This document shows, piece by piece, positions 53,332 through 62,173 of a stretch of 64,000 nt of DNA (position 1 is its first letter; every line of letters starts with the position of its first letter). This stretch comes from JAEDHM01 sp964368645 (GTDB lineage Bacteria > Bacillota > Clostridia > Christensenellales > CAG-1252): positions 42,402 through 106,401 of the forward strand of contig CAYJBY010000011.1 of NCBI GenBank assembly GCA_964368645.1. The letters run 5' to 3'. A model generated the notes under the pieces. The model did no database searches. It worked only from the letters and a program-made list of their open reading frames with translations, and had not been told where the DNA came from. The position numbers and the translations under genes were made by a program.

Positions 53332-56300
53332 ATGAACAGACTTTGGCAGGATATCAATATTTACGCTCAGGGTGCGTTAGAGCCTAACGGCTTGACCTAC
53401 CCCATCGATCCCTCTACAGGCAGCGAACGTACTCTTTGTCTTAACGGTGAATGGCAATTCAAGTTTTACCAATCCGTCAACGAGCTTCCCGAGGACTGTT
53501 TTTCCAAGGATTTCGATACGGAATTTGACTCTTTAAGCGTTCCGTCAGAATGGCAGATAAAGGGTTACGGTATTCCTCAATACACCAATATCACCTATCC
53601 TAACGCCATTGTTACGAGAGGTAACGTACCCTCAATCCGCGACGAGATTAACCCCTGCGGTCTATATCGACGCACCTTTGAACTTACCGAGATTAACGGC
53701 AGAGTATATATAGAATTCGGCGGCATTAACAGCTGTGCATTTGTGTACGTTAACGGCTCATTTGTCGGCTACAGAGAAGACAGTTTCGACGTTTCGACCT
53801 ATGACGTGACAGACTTTGTCGCAATCGGCACTAACCTCTTGACGGTTGTTGTTATCCAGTATTCCACAGGCAGTTATCTTGAGGATCAGGATATGTGGCG
53901 TCTTTCCGGTATTTTCCGTGACGTGAACCTGATTTTTGTATCGGAAAAAAGATTTAACGACGCATTTTTGAAAGCCGTTTTTGACGACAATTACAATGCT
54001 ATAGGACTGACTGCCGACGTACAAACCACTGCTGACGAGGGCTATGTCTATTTGTCCTTAGCTGACGGCGACAAGATAATATCCAAGCTCCGCGTTAAAG
54101 CCGCTAAAAATCTCTCCCTTAAACTTGAAAAGCTTTGCGGAATCACCCTTTGGTCTCACGAAATTCCGAAACTTTACACCGTTACCCTAGCCATCGGCTC
54201 TTCAGAAACAGAATTAACGGATAAGCGCATTATTCGTTTCGGTTTCCGCAAGGTTGAGGTCTTAAAGGACGATAAGGGCGTGCCCTATCTTGCGCTCAAC
54301 GGCAAATCCGTCAAAATTTGCGGAGTAAACAGACACGATTTTCACCCCGACCACGGTCACGCCGTGCCTCGCGAGCTGATTAACGCTGACCTTTTACTCT
54401 TAAAAGCTAACAATATTACATCGGTTCGTACCTGTCATTATCCGGGAACGAAGTATTTTTATCAGCGTTGCGATGAGCTGGGAATACTTGTAATGAGCGA
54501 GAACAATTTGGAAACTCACGGTATCGCTAAGAGAATCCCTCATAACAACCCTATATGGACTCGTCACGTGACCTTCCGTATGACTAATATGGTTCAGACG
54601 CATAAGAACCACCCCTCTGTTATCTTTTGGTCTCTTGGTAACGAGTCTGGCGTAGGTTCCGCCTTTGTCGCAATGCGCAAAGCCGCACTGGAAATTGACG
54701 ATACCCGTTTGATACATTACGAGCCTATGCATCAGGTATCCGACCTTGTATCCGAAATGTACACTGTTCAGACCAAAATGAAGAAGATTGTCGCTAATAA
54801 ATCCATAATTCACAGCCGTGCTTTATGGAACAATATGATCGGTTATCCTCTCCTTTCTAAGATGTATAAAAACAAGCCCTTTATCCTTTGCGAATACGCT
54901 CATTGTATGGGCAACAGCTTGGGTAATTTTGTGGACTACTGGAAGGATTTTGACTCCAATACCCGTCTTGTCGGCGGTTACATTTGGGATTTTGCCGACC
55001 AGTCAATCAAAAGAGTAAGGGAAGACGGAACCGTAGAATGGACGTACGGCGGAGACTGGGGCGACAGCCCTAACGACGGCGTTTTTGCCTTTAACGGTAT
55101 CGTCCGTGCAGACCGCTCCCCTAACCCCGCTCTTTACGAGGTTAAGAAGTGTCACGAGAGAATCGCTACGCTTCTCAACGGCAATAAGCTGACGATTACC
55201 AATAATCGTTCCTTTACCGACCTTTCCGACGTTATTTTGACCGTTACAAAAACGGAAAGCGGCGCAGTTACCCTAAGCGGAAGTTTCGACGTTCCTTCGA
55301 TAATGCCCGGACAAAGCGGCACTATTATTCTGCCGTCCGCATATCTTAACGGTTCAGGAGAGGTTTGCGTTACCTGCTATTACAAGCTTCGCAATGCCGC
55401 GGAATACGCACCCCTAGGACACGTGGTTGCGACTGCTCAATTCGTAGTCAAAACACCCTTAATTCCCAGCATTACAGGCAAGGGTACCCCCGGAATGCTT
55501 GCTGAAGATAATCTGCTGTCCTTCTATACAAACAATGGCGTGTTTGTGTTCGATAAGAAGCTCGGCTCCTTTACCAGTATTGTCATTAACAACAAGGAAA
55601 TGCTTAAAGCTCCCCTGCGCCCCAACTTCTGGAGAGCTATTACCAATAATGATAAGTACCCTCCCAATAATATTGCCGATTTATGCAAGCTTCTACACCT
55701 AGACGCGTTCAAACACGCCAACGAAAAGCTGAAAGCCCGTAAGGTTGACCTTGAGCGTACCGATAACGGCTATAATATTTTCGTTGACTGGCATATGCCT
55801 TACGTAACCGATTTACAAACAGTTTACACCTTATATAAGGACGGTACGCTTAACGCGTATATGCACGTTACCCCAAGACGCAATCTTGTGCGTTACGGCT
55901 TCACTTTTGCTCTAACCGAGGGCATTAACAACGTCAAATTCTACGGAAAAGGTCCTTATGAGAACTACCGTGACCGCTGTGCAAACGCTTTGCTAGGCAC
56001 TTACGAGGGTAAGGTTGAGGACTTTATGCACGATTATCTCTATCCGCAAGAGAACGGTAATCATACAGGTATGAGATACCTAACGGTTGATAACGGCTTC
56101 AGCGGAGTCAAAATTTCTCAGCAAATCCGTCCTTTTGAAGCAACGGTTTCTCCTTATACCTTACAGCAGTTGGACGAGGCTAAGCACCTTCACGAGTTAA
56201 GCAAAAACGACTATGCAACGATCTTTATCGACGGCGGTCAACGCGGTGTAGGCGGAGATATTCCTGCAATGGCTTGCTTGAAAAAACAATATAAGCTTAA

Positions 56301-56352
56301 GAGCTATATGGGATATAATTTCAAGTGTTCTATCAAGTTTTTCAACAAATAA
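53332..56352 (+). CDS. Beta-galactosidase, glycoside hydrolase family 2 (LacZ type)
   Basis: The 1006-residue enzyme is close to the length of E. coli LacZ. Domains in order: sugar-binding jelly roll (LNGEWQFKFYQS), Ig-like domains, TIM barrel (GVNRHDFHPDHG), and a C-terminal beta-sandwich (Bgal_small_N type, with FYGKGPYENYRDR). The acid/base Glu is in SLGNESGVGS and the nucleophile Glu in LCEYAHCMGNSLG. It has no signal peptide, so it acts on imported lactose or galactosides in the cytoplasm. No transporter or regulator is next to it. ATG 53332 follows GGAGGAG. Confidence 0.95.
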   Translation: MNRLWQDINIYAQGALEPNGLTYPIDPSTGSERTLCLNGEWQFKFYQSVNELPEDCFSKDFDTEFDSLSVPSEWQIKGYGIPQYTNITYPNAIVTRGNVPSIRDEINPCGLYRRTFELTEINGRVYIEFGGINSCAFVYVNGSFVGYREDSFDVSTYDVTDFVAIGTNLLTVVVIQYSTGSYLEDQDMWRLSGIFRDVNLIFVSEKRFNDAFLKAVFDDNYNAIGLTADVQTTADEGYVYLSLADGDKIISKLRVKAAKNLSLKLEKLCGITLWSHEIPKLYTVTLAIGSSETELTDKRIIRFGFRKVEVLKDDKGVPYLALNGKSVKICGVNRHDFHPDHGHAVPRELINADLLLLKANNITSVRTCHYPGTKYFYQRCDELGILVMSENNLETHGIAKRIPHNNPIWTRHVTFRMTNMVQTHKNHPSVIFWSLGNESGVGSAFVAMRKAALEIDDTRLIHYEPMHQVSDLVSEMYTVQTKMKKIVANKSIIHSRALWNNMIGYPLLSKMYKNKPFILCEYAHCMGNSLGNFVDYWKDFDSNTRLVGGYIWDFADQSIKRVREDGTVEWTYGGDWGDSPNDGVFAFNGIVRADRSPNPALYEVKKCHERIATLLNGNKLTITNNRSFTDLSDVILTVTKTESGAVTLSGSFDVPSIMPGQSGTIILPSAYLNGSGEVCVTCYYKLRNAAEYAPLGHVVATAQFVVKTPLIPSITGKGTPGMLAEDNLLSFYTNNGVFVFDKKLGSFTSIVINNKEMLKAPLRPNFWRAITNNDKYPPNNIADLCKLLHLDAFKHANEKLKARKVDLERTDNGYNIFVDWHMPYVTDLQTVYTLYKDGTLNAYMHVTPRRNLVRYGFTFALTEGINNVKFYGKGPYENYRDRCANALLGTYEGKVEDFMHDYLYPQENGNHTGMRYLTVDNGFSGVKISQQIRPFEATVSPYTLQQLDEAKHLHELSKNDYATIFIDGGQRGVGGDIPAMACLKKQYKLKSYMGYNFKCSIKFFNK

Positions 56353-56391
56353 CGCTATATCCGCTTAGTTTAACGCAATATATTCGCATAA

Positions 56392-56420
56392 CAAAAACCC
56401 CGTATATTACGGGGTTTTTG
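56392..56420. terminator. Bidirectional terminator between beta-galactosidase and SDR genes
   Basis: A perfect 13 bp stem (56392-56404 with 56408-56420) with a three-base loop and A/T runs on both sides serves the convergent genes. Confidence 0.88.
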
Positions 56421-56480
56421 CTTTTTAATCGTAAACGATAATTTAGTATTATTAACAAGTGGAATATTATATATATCAAA

Positions 56481-57284
56481 TTATCTTGTTAACAGACCTG
56501 CGTCCAGCACGTACTGACTTCCTGTTACGTAGCGAGCCTTGTCGCTTGCTAAGAACAGCACGCTGTCGGCTACGTCCTCAGGCTCTATCCAAGGAACAGG
56601 CAGAAGATTACCTGCGCTTCTCTCGGCGATTTCACGAGGGGTTGCACCTTCCATTGCCGCTAATCCGTCGTTCATCGGGGAATTAACGCCCGTAGGATGA
56701 ATACTTATTACTCTTATGCCGTAGTCCGCATTCTCTATTGCCCAGCTTTTAGTTAAGCCTACAAGTCCCCATTTCGACGCGGCGTAATGGGATAATCTGT
56801 TCATACCTCTTAATCCGCCTACGGAGGAATTATTGATAATTACACCGCTTTTATGCTCGCGCATAACGGGAATAACGTACTTGCCCACAAGCCAAGAGCC
56901 TTTGAGATTAATATCCACCATAGCGTCCCATTCCTGCTCGGAGAGCTCGTGAGAGTATCCGTAAGCGCAAATACCTGCATTATTAAACAGAACGTCGATA
57001 GTTCCGAAAGCGGCTACACCTGCTTTTACAGCCGATTCGACCTCGAGAGCGTTCCTTACGTCGCCTGTGCAAACGACGATTTTCGCGCCAAGGGCTTCGA
57101 CCTCATTCTTGAGCTTTTCCAAATCGGATACGGAGCTGTTGTTATAACGAGGGTAACTGATTTTCTGCGCAAGGTCAAAGGCTATTATGTTCGCGCCTTC
57201 CTTTGCGAAAGCCAGACAAACTGCCCTGCCCTGTCCCTTTGCCGCGCCTGTTACAAATATAGTTTTGTTAGCAAAATCTTTCAT
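56481..57284 (-). CDS. SDR-family NAD(P)-dependent oxidoreductase
   Basis: The 267-residue classical short-chain dehydrogenase has the cofactor motif TGAAKGQGRA near the N-terminus, NNAGICAYG, the catalytic serine in NNSSVGGLRG and YAASK with the catalytic Tyr and Lys, and the HPTGVNSPM segment after it. Acidic D in IIAFDLAQ suggests NAD preference. The substrate is unknown; the sequence style resembles mycofactocin-type and carveol-type SDRs. I use ATG 57284 after AGGAG. It is the third gene of a minus-strand operon. Confidence 0.9.
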   Translation of the reverse strand: MKDFANKTIFVTGAAKGQGRAVCLAFAKEGANIIAFDLAQKISYPRYNNSSVSDLEKLKNEVEALGAKIVVCTGDVRNALEVESAVKAGVAAFGTIDVLFNNAGICAYGYSHELSEQEWDAMVDINLKGSWLVGKYVIPVMREHKSGVIINNSSVGGLRGMNRLSHYAASKWGLVGLTKSWAIENADYGIRVISIHPTGVNSPMNDGLAAMEGATPREIAERSAGNLLPVPWIEPEDVADSVLFLASDKARYVTGSQYVLDAGLLTR

Positions 57285-57294
57285 TTTTTCTCCT

Positions 57295-57822
57295 TTATTT
57301 TCTCTTCGCGTAAGAATCGAGGTAACTATCCAACTGTACCTCAAGAGCGTTATTGATTAGATTGGTTGCAATCATCATACCTGCAAAGGACGTGAGCAAT
57401 ACGATTTCCGAGTCGGAAAAACGGTTCTTCATACGAGCAAAAAGCGCGTCGTCGATGACTGTAGGCTGATTGACGCAGGCTCTGCCATAATCGGCTAAAA
57501 GCTGTTCGTCCTCGTTCAACGTAAGCTTGTCGGGATCACGTCCGTTGTCTTTAAGTATTTTGCGGAAAAAAGTGGAGCAAATCAAACAGTTATTTTGCGA
57601 GGATATGGCGTGACAATACACGTCAGTCGCAAAATCACCCACTACCTGCGCGACCTCGTCTCTTAAGGGGTACCACTCCATTAAAACTCTAAAAGAAGGC
57701 ACGTGATTAAGAAGAGTCTTTTTCATATTAGTAATTCTGCCGTGGGCATTGACCTGAGCGTCGTATTCCTGTTTCGCTTCGCCCGAAGCGTCCTCGTATT
57801 CTACCATTTTTATTCTTGCCAT
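57295..57822 (-). CDS. Carboxymuconolactone decarboxylase / AhpD-like protein
   Basis: The 175-residue helical protein has the AhpD-type redox motif in ISSQNNCLICSTFFRKI (CxxC), with a conserved His at CHAISSQ. Proteins with this motif act as peroxidase partners or remain of unknown function; no peroxiredoxin gene is adjacent. The start is ATG 57822 after AGGAG; the open frame extends upstream into the previous gene without support. The SDR start lies ten bases after the stop codon. Confidence 0.85.
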   Translation of the reverse strand: MARIKMVEYEDASGEAKQEYDAQVNAHGRITNMKKTLLNHVPSFRVLMEWYPLRDEVAQVVGDFATDVYCHAISSQNNCLICSTFFRKILKDNGRDPDKLTLNEDEQLLADYGRACVNQPTVIDDALFARMKNRFSDSEIVLLTSFAGMMIATNLINNALEVQLDSYLDSYAKRK

Positions 57823-57833
57823 AATGTCATCTC

Positions 57834-58508
57834 CTATAAAATAATAGCCAAAGCGAATATACATTGCGCCGCATAATACGGAATAATGCAAAAACTTTTT
57901 GTAATAATAGACTTTAATTTCGAGTAATTGTTGGCGAACAGAGCCCCGTCGGAAAAAGCAAATAACGTGCCTGCCGCAACGATTACCGCGGTTTTCACCG
58001 AGGGAATAACCAAATATAAATTAACGCAGGCAGACAGCAGAATGCCAACCGCCAAGGCGTACAGGCACATTATAATCGGAGTGTTGTCAAATCGAAGTAA
58101 CTTGCACTTAGCGCAAACCGCTACGATAATCGGCAAGGAAACTGCCAATATGATAAGGAAGTAGTTAAACTCCCCTGCGACGTAGATAAATAAAGCGGCA
58201 AGCGACAAATTACCGATAACGAAACACGTACCGCCGACTATATCCATAGTCATAACGTATTCTTGTTTAACCACGTTGAATTGGCAAAGGAACAGGTCGC
58301 CGATAAAATTAAAGAACAACGCGAAAAGCATAAAGCTAAACACGTCGTATCTGACAAAAACCACGCCGAAAACTGCCGCCAAAAAGAAAAATGCGGAAGC
58401 AGAACACTTGGTTAAGAATTTAATCAAGTCCTTTTTCAGATATTCGGCAATCAACGTGGCAACCGCTGACAGCATCGATAACGCAACGCAAACATAAAGA
58501 ATAGCCAT
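57834..58508 (-). CDS. YhhN/TMEM86-family membrane protein (lysoplasmalogenase-like)
   Basis: The 224-residue protein has about eight hydrophobic helices. The family pattern is seen in NFIGDLFLCQF, GTLFAFSDGALFANNY and IIPYYAAQCIFALA, with the Asp residues thought to be catalytic. TMEM86 proteins hydrolyse the vinyl ether bond of lysoplasmalogens, and clostridia do make plasmalogens, so the role is plausible. The start is set at ATG 58508, since ATG 58517 overlaps the -10 box. No ribosome binding site precedes it. Confidence 0.8.
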   Translation of the reverse strand: MAILYVCVALSMLSAVATLIAEYLKKDLIKFLTKCSASAFFFLAAVFGVVFVRYDVFSFMLFALFFNFIGDLFLCQFNVVKQEYVMTMDIVGGTCFVIGNLSLAALFIYVAGEFNYFLIILAVSLPIIVAVCAKCKLLRFDNTPIIMCLYALAVGILLSACVNLYLVIPSVKTAVIVAAGTLFAFSDGALFANNYSKLKSIITKSFCIIPYYAAQCIFALAIIL

Positions 58509-58515
58509 AATTAAC

Positions 58516-58544
58516 ATTATAGCTATTCAAAAGAAAATAATCAA
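58516..58544 (-). promoter_or_regulatory. Promoter of the YhhN-AhpD-SDR operon, predicted leaderless
   Basis: On the minus strand TTGATT (58539-58544), 17 bases, and a perfect TATAAT (58516-58521). The ATG at 58508 follows after seven bases, so the mRNA should begin within a base or two of the start codon. Confidence 0.72.
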
Positions 58545-58549
58545 GAATT

Positions 58550-59197
58550 CTATGAACGGAGAATGAGTTTTTTCAAATCCTCAACCCTATCGATAATAAA
58601 AGCTGCTCCTGCCCTTTCCAGCTCCAAACGCTCTGCATATCCGAAAAATTTGACGCCTACGCAGGCAATGCCGTTATCTCTTGAGCCTAAAACGTCGTAG
58701 TTACGATCGCCGACCATCAAATACTCGCCGCGATTGCCGCCGAAATACCGAATACAGCCGTCAATAATACCTGTTTTTGATTTTTTATCCGACATATCCG
58801 CTCCGTTGACAAAGTCAAAATAGTCGTAAACGCCAAAGTGTTTTAATATTGCCTCTGCAAATGGTTGGGGCTTACTGGTGGCAAGCGCGATTTTTTTATT
58901 CGCTTTTTTCAGCGCGGAAAACAACTCCTCTGCGCCTTCTAAAAGGCTGTTTTCATATATACCGATAGGCTCGTATCTCTCTCTGTACTTTTTCAGTCCG
59001 TATTCCGCTTGCTCCTCCGACAAGCCGTAGAAGGTCATAAATGAATACTTTATAGGGGGACCGATAAAGCGTATAAGCTTCGATAAATCGTTCTCCTCCA
59101 CGCCGACGCACTTGAGCGCGTACTGTGCGCTCTTCGTAATGCCTTCCTGCGAATCGGTTATTGTTCCGTCTAGGTCAAAAAGTATATATTTGAACAT
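58550..59197 (-). CDS. HAD-superfamily phosphatase (phosphoglycolate phosphatase-like)
   Basis: The 215-residue protein has HAD motif I (LFDLDGTITDSQ), a helical C1 cap, motif II (LATSKP), the lysine region (SDKKSKTGII) and motif IV (MVGDRNYDVLGSRDNGI). Such enzymes remove phosphate from small molecules such as phosphoglycolate or pyrophosphate; the substrate cannot be read. It follows the ABC ATPase gene after one base and so is the last gene of the transporter operon, which is unusual company. Confidence 0.88.
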   Translation of the reverse strand: MFKYILFDLDGTITDSQEGITKSAQYALKCVGVEENDLSKLIRFIGPPIKYSFMTFYGLSEEQAEYGLKKYRERYEPIGIYENSLLEGAEELFSALKKANKKIALATSKPQPFAEAILKHFGVYDYFDFVNGADMSDKKSKTGIIDGCIRYFGGNRGEYLMVGDRNYDVLGSRDNGIACVGVKFFGYAERLELERAGAAFIIDRVEDLKKLILRS

Positions 59198-59198
59198 A

Positions 59199-60059
59199 TC
59201 AGTCGTTCTCCAAAGACTTTCTCAAAAAGGCTTTCGTTTTGTCGTTTTGAGGATTGTCGAATACTTGCTCGGGCGTTCCGCTTTCCACGATAACGCCGTC
59301 AGCCATATATATGACCTTATCTGCCACGTTCTTGGCAAACTCCATCTCGTGAGTGACAACAATCATAGTGCTGTCCGAGCCTTTTAGCCCTCTGATAACC
59401 TTAAGCACCTCACCTGTTAATTCAGGATCAAGTGCAGAGGTCGGCTCATCGAAACAGAGAATATCGGGTTGCAAAGCTAACGCCCTTGCAATTGCTACTC
59501 GTTGCTGTTGACCGCCTGAAAGCTCACAGGGATAATTTTCAGACTTGTCGGAAAGTCCGACTCTTTCCAGTAAATTCTTAGCGGATACGAGGTTATCTGC
59601 GATTAAGTCCGAAAGATATTTTGCAGAGTTAAGACGCGATTCCATATAAGACTTAATGAAGGTTTTACCTGATGCGCGAAGCTCGTCAAAACGAGTTTTC
59701 CGATAGGTTTTTGCCTTAGTTTTCGATAAGAGATTGGGAGCAAGGTAGATATTTTTCAACACGCTGTGCTGTGGAAACAGGTTGAATTGCTGAAAGACAA
59801 GACCGAAATGCAATCTTTTGATACGCAAATCCTTTTCCTTGTCCGCAACACCGCTAAACAATGAATCGCCGTTAAGAACGATACTACCGTCATCTGGCGT
59901 TTCCAAAAAGTTAAGACAACGCAAAAGTGTGGTCTTTCCGCTTCCCGAGGAACCGATAATAACCAAAACCTCGCCCTTGTTTAATTCAAAACTGACGCCC
60001 TTTAGCACCTCGGTTTTACCGAAGCTCTTTTTTATATTACTAACTTCTAATAATGCCAT
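59199..60059 (-). CDS. Polar amino acid ABC transporter ATP-binding protein with an insertion
   Basis: The 286-residue ATPase has Walker A (GSSGSGKTTLLRC), the Q-loop (LVFQQFNLFP), signature (LSGGQQQRVAIARA), Walker B (ILCFDEPTSALD) and the switch His (VVTHEMEFAKNVA), as in GlnQ and related proteins, which are about 240 long. The extra length is a Lys- and Arg-rich insertion of roughly 40 residues between the Q-loop and the signature (about residues 105-150). It powers the permease encoded upstream. Confidence 0.93.
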   Translation of the reverse strand: MALLEVSNIKKSFGKTEVLKGVSFELNKGEVLVIIGSSGSGKTTLLRCLNFLETPDDGSIVLNGDSLFSGVADKEKDLRIKRLHFGLVFQQFNLFPQHSVLKNIYLAPNLLSKTKAKTYRKTRFDELRASGKTFIKSYMESRLNSAKYLSDLIADNLVSAKNLLERVGLSDKSENYPCELSGGQQQRVAIARALALQPDILCFDEPTSALDPELTGEVLKVIRGLKGSDSTMIVVTHEMEFAKNVADKVIYMADGVIVESGTPEQVFDNPQNDKTKAFLRKSLEND

Positions 60060-60062
60060 AAT

Positions 60063-60752
60063 CTAATTCTGAAAATAATTCAGCTTCTTTTCTATGCGGT
60101 TGAACACCACGGTTAGTATGCCTACAAAGACCAAATAGAACAGACCGGAATAGAACAGCGGCCAAATCATAGCCTTCGACATAAGCTTTTCCGCCGCCAT
60201 TATAATCTCCACCACAAGGATAACCCTAGCTAACGCCGTATCCTTGACTAAGGTGATTATTTCGTTACTCATCGGGGGAATTATACGCTTAATAACCTGT
60301 AAAAAGATGACGTTGGAAAAAATCTGCCTATTGGTCATACCGAGAACTTGCCCCGCTTCCCTCTGCCCCTTGGTTATGCTTTGGATTCCGCCGCGATAAA
60401 TGACGGAAAAATAGCAGGCATAATTAATGGCGAACGCCAAAAGCACAGCTAAGAAACGTCCTGCGTCCTCGATATTGTAATTGAGGTACATAAGGTTGTC
60501 GAATTTCGCAAAAATCTGAAAGCCTAGGAAACCCGGAACGTAATAGATAATAAAAATTTGGAGCATAAGAGGAACGCCTCTTATAATCCAAACGAAAACG
60601 TCGGTTATGTATTTTAAGGGTTTGAATTTGCTCATTGAGCAAAAACAAATCAAAAGTCCAAGCGGTAAAGCGATAACAAGCGTTAAGAAAAACAGCTCGC
60701 AAGTAACCCCAAAACCTCTTAACAACTCTAAATTAACTTGCCAAAATGTCAT
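60063..60752 (-). CDS. Polar amino acid ABC transporter permease
   Basis: The 229-residue membrane protein has five or six helices and the HisM/GlnP pattern: WIIRGVPLMLQIFIIYY early and the EAA-type loop QREAGQVLGMTNRQIF, then PPMSNEIITLVKDTALA. It forms the membrane channel with the ATPase of the next gene and receives substrate from the lipoprotein encoded upstream. ATG follows close to the hairpin at 60773. Confidence 0.93.
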   Translation of the reverse strand: MTFWQVNLELLRGFGVTCELFFLTLVIALPLGLLICFCSMSKFKPLKYITDVFVWIIRGVPLMLQIFIIYYVPGFLGFQIFAKFDNLMYLNYNIEDAGRFLAVLLAFAINYACYFSVIYRGGIQSITKGQREAGQVLGMTNRQIFSNVIFLQVIKRIIPPMSNEIITLVKDTALARVILVVEIIMAAEKLMSKAMIWPLFYSGLFYLVFVGILTVVFNRIEKKLNYFQN

Positions 60753-60772
60753 TATTTATCCTTTTCGTCAAA

Positions 60773-60796
60773 CCGCACCGCGATTATGCGGTGCGG
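60773..60796 (-). promoter_or_regulatory. GC-rich hairpin between binding protein and permease genes
   Basis: CCGCACCGC (60773-60781) and GCGGTGCGG (60788-60796) form a perfect 9 bp stem with a six-base loop, without a T run. Stems at this place are known in other ABC operons to protect the binding-protein mRNA from decay and lower downstream expression. Confidence 0.65.
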
Positions 60797-60826
60797 CTCA
60801 ACCTTGTATTTTTGTTAAAAACTCAA

Positions 60827-61663
60827 TTATTTAATCTGATCGGTATAATCCAAAACAACCTGATTTGAGAGATTATATTTTGCGGCAATAGTAGCTAAAG
60901 TACCGTCTGCGGCAAGTGCTACTAACTGTGCGTTGACCTTAGAGGTTAATTCACTGCCCTTCTCGAATCCGACTGCGTAAAACTCACCGTCTATTACGAT
61001 AGTATCAACGATTTTTAAGGACGCATAGTCGTTACCCTTTGCAATAAGGCTCTTAGCAAGGAGCACGTCAACTATAGCGAAGTCACTGCTTTCTGCAAGA
61101 AGCTCGGTAATAGCGGCCATCTGCTTGCTTGCTTCCTTACTGGTGCATTCGTCACCAAACGTGGTAGCAAAGTAGGATGCACCTGCGGAACTGGATTCAA
61201 AGGTACCTTTCTTGCCGTAAAGATCGGATACTGTAACCGCAGATGCGGCAGCGGTATTCTTCTTAACCAAAACACACTGCTGATTAATCATATAGTTATA
61301 GGTAAAATCAACCTTGGTACTTCTCTGTATGCCATCGTTCTCATCGGCACAGTTGGAAGTAAAGCCGTTCCAGATACAAGCAATGTTACCGGAGTTAAGC
61401 TCAGTGTAACGAGCGTCCCAGTTAATCTCGCTGAAACGAACCTGATATCCTAAATTCTTAAACACGATTTGGCAAAGGTCTGCGTCAAAACCAATCCACT
61501 TACCGCTATTAACGTCCTTGTAGTCCATAGGCTCATATTCCGTAATACCTACCACGATAACACCGTTAGGATAATCCTTATTTGTGTCATCACAACCAGC
61601 AAAGCATACTGCGAGGGTGGCGATTATAACCAATGTTATAACTGTAGCAAAAATCTTTTTCAT
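60827..61663 (-). CDS. Amino acid ABC transporter substrate-binding lipoprotein
   Basis: The 278-residue protein has a lipoprotein signal peptide with the lipobox cysteine at residue 24 (CFAGC) and the family 3 solute-binding fold: VVGITEYEPMDYKD, GFDADLCQIVFKNLGY, WDARYTELNSGNIACIWNGF and DYASLKIVDTIVIDGEFYAVGF in parts. It delivers a polar amino acid, possibly cystine or glutamine, to the permease. ATG follows GGAGGAG. First gene of the operon binding protein, permease, ATPase, HAD phosphatase. Confidence 0.93.
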   Translation of the reverse strand: MKKIFATVITLVIIATLAVCFAGCDDTNKDYPNGVIVVGITEYEPMDYKDVNSGKWIGFDADLCQIVFKNLGYQVRFSEINWDARYTELNSGNIACIWNGFTSNCADENDGIQRSTKVDFTYNYMINQQCVLVKKNTAAASAVTVSDLYGKKGTFESSSAGASYFATTFGDECTSKEASKQMAAITELLAESSDFAIVDVLLAKSLIAKGNDYASLKIVDTIVIDGEFYAVGFEKGSELTSKVNAQLVALAADGTLATIAAKYNLSNQVVLDYTDQIK

Positions 61664-61697
61664 ACTCTCCTCCGATTAGTCAATTTAACTTTTTATC

Positions 61698-61752
61698 GCT
61701 TTAATGTACTAAAGCAAATTTATTGTAACATAATACTTTACCGTTGTAAAGT
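61698..61752 (-). promoter_or_regulatory. Promoter of the amino acid transporter operon with two palindromes
   Basis: On the minus strand TTTACA (61745-61750), 17 bases, TACAAT (61722-61727). A palindrome ACTTTAC-N4-GTAAAGT (61735-61752) covers the -35 box, and a second, GCTTTA-N6-TAAAGC (61698-61715), lies just after the transcription start. Both share the core CTTTA/TAAAG, suggesting one repressor binding two operators. Confidence 0.65.
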
Positions 61753-61759
61753 GTTTTTT

Positions 61760-62075
61760 ACAGTTTTTTTGAATTTTTTTACGAAATCAAAACTATGCTT
61801 TATCCCACCTACAGAAAGTATTTATCTTGTGTAGTGTGTTGAACGACTTTTGAGTTACCTTTAACTATGTTATTTATAATCGATTTTAGAATTGAATTAT
61901 ATAAGGAATTTATCTATTATAGTACGTATGTTGATTATACAGTAGATGACGATAAGCTGGTTATGTAGTAAATAATTGTAAACTTGTTATGTAGTAGAAA
62001 ATTTAATTTTTACATAATCACTTGAGTGCTTAATGCGTATATTGTTGCAATGCGAAAAAGTGAGCCTAATTGTTA
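61760..62075. other. Gene-free AT-rich stretch
   Basis: No gene or RNA is recognised. The only pattern is a GTTATGTAGTA word repeated at about 61960 and 61986. Confidence 0.5.
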
Positions 62076-62141
62076 TTCTTGTACAAGTATTCCGCCTGTC
62101 GGCGAGATTCTTCACTTCGTGTGGCACTCGTTCAGAATGAC
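62076..62141. repeat. 66-base dispersed-type repeat, copy 1
   Basis: The element starts TTCTTGTACAAG, contains a small hairpin CGCC/GGCG and ends in an ATTCT...AGAAT stem with the CAGAATGAC end. The second copy is at 62476-62541 with three differences, exactly 400 bases away. On the minus strand the GTCATTCTGA...AGAATCTC form is like short palindromic repeats scattered in many bacterial genomes. Confidence 0.75.
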
Positions 62142-62173
62142 AGAACAAAGAATAGCATTAGCCTACAATTTTT

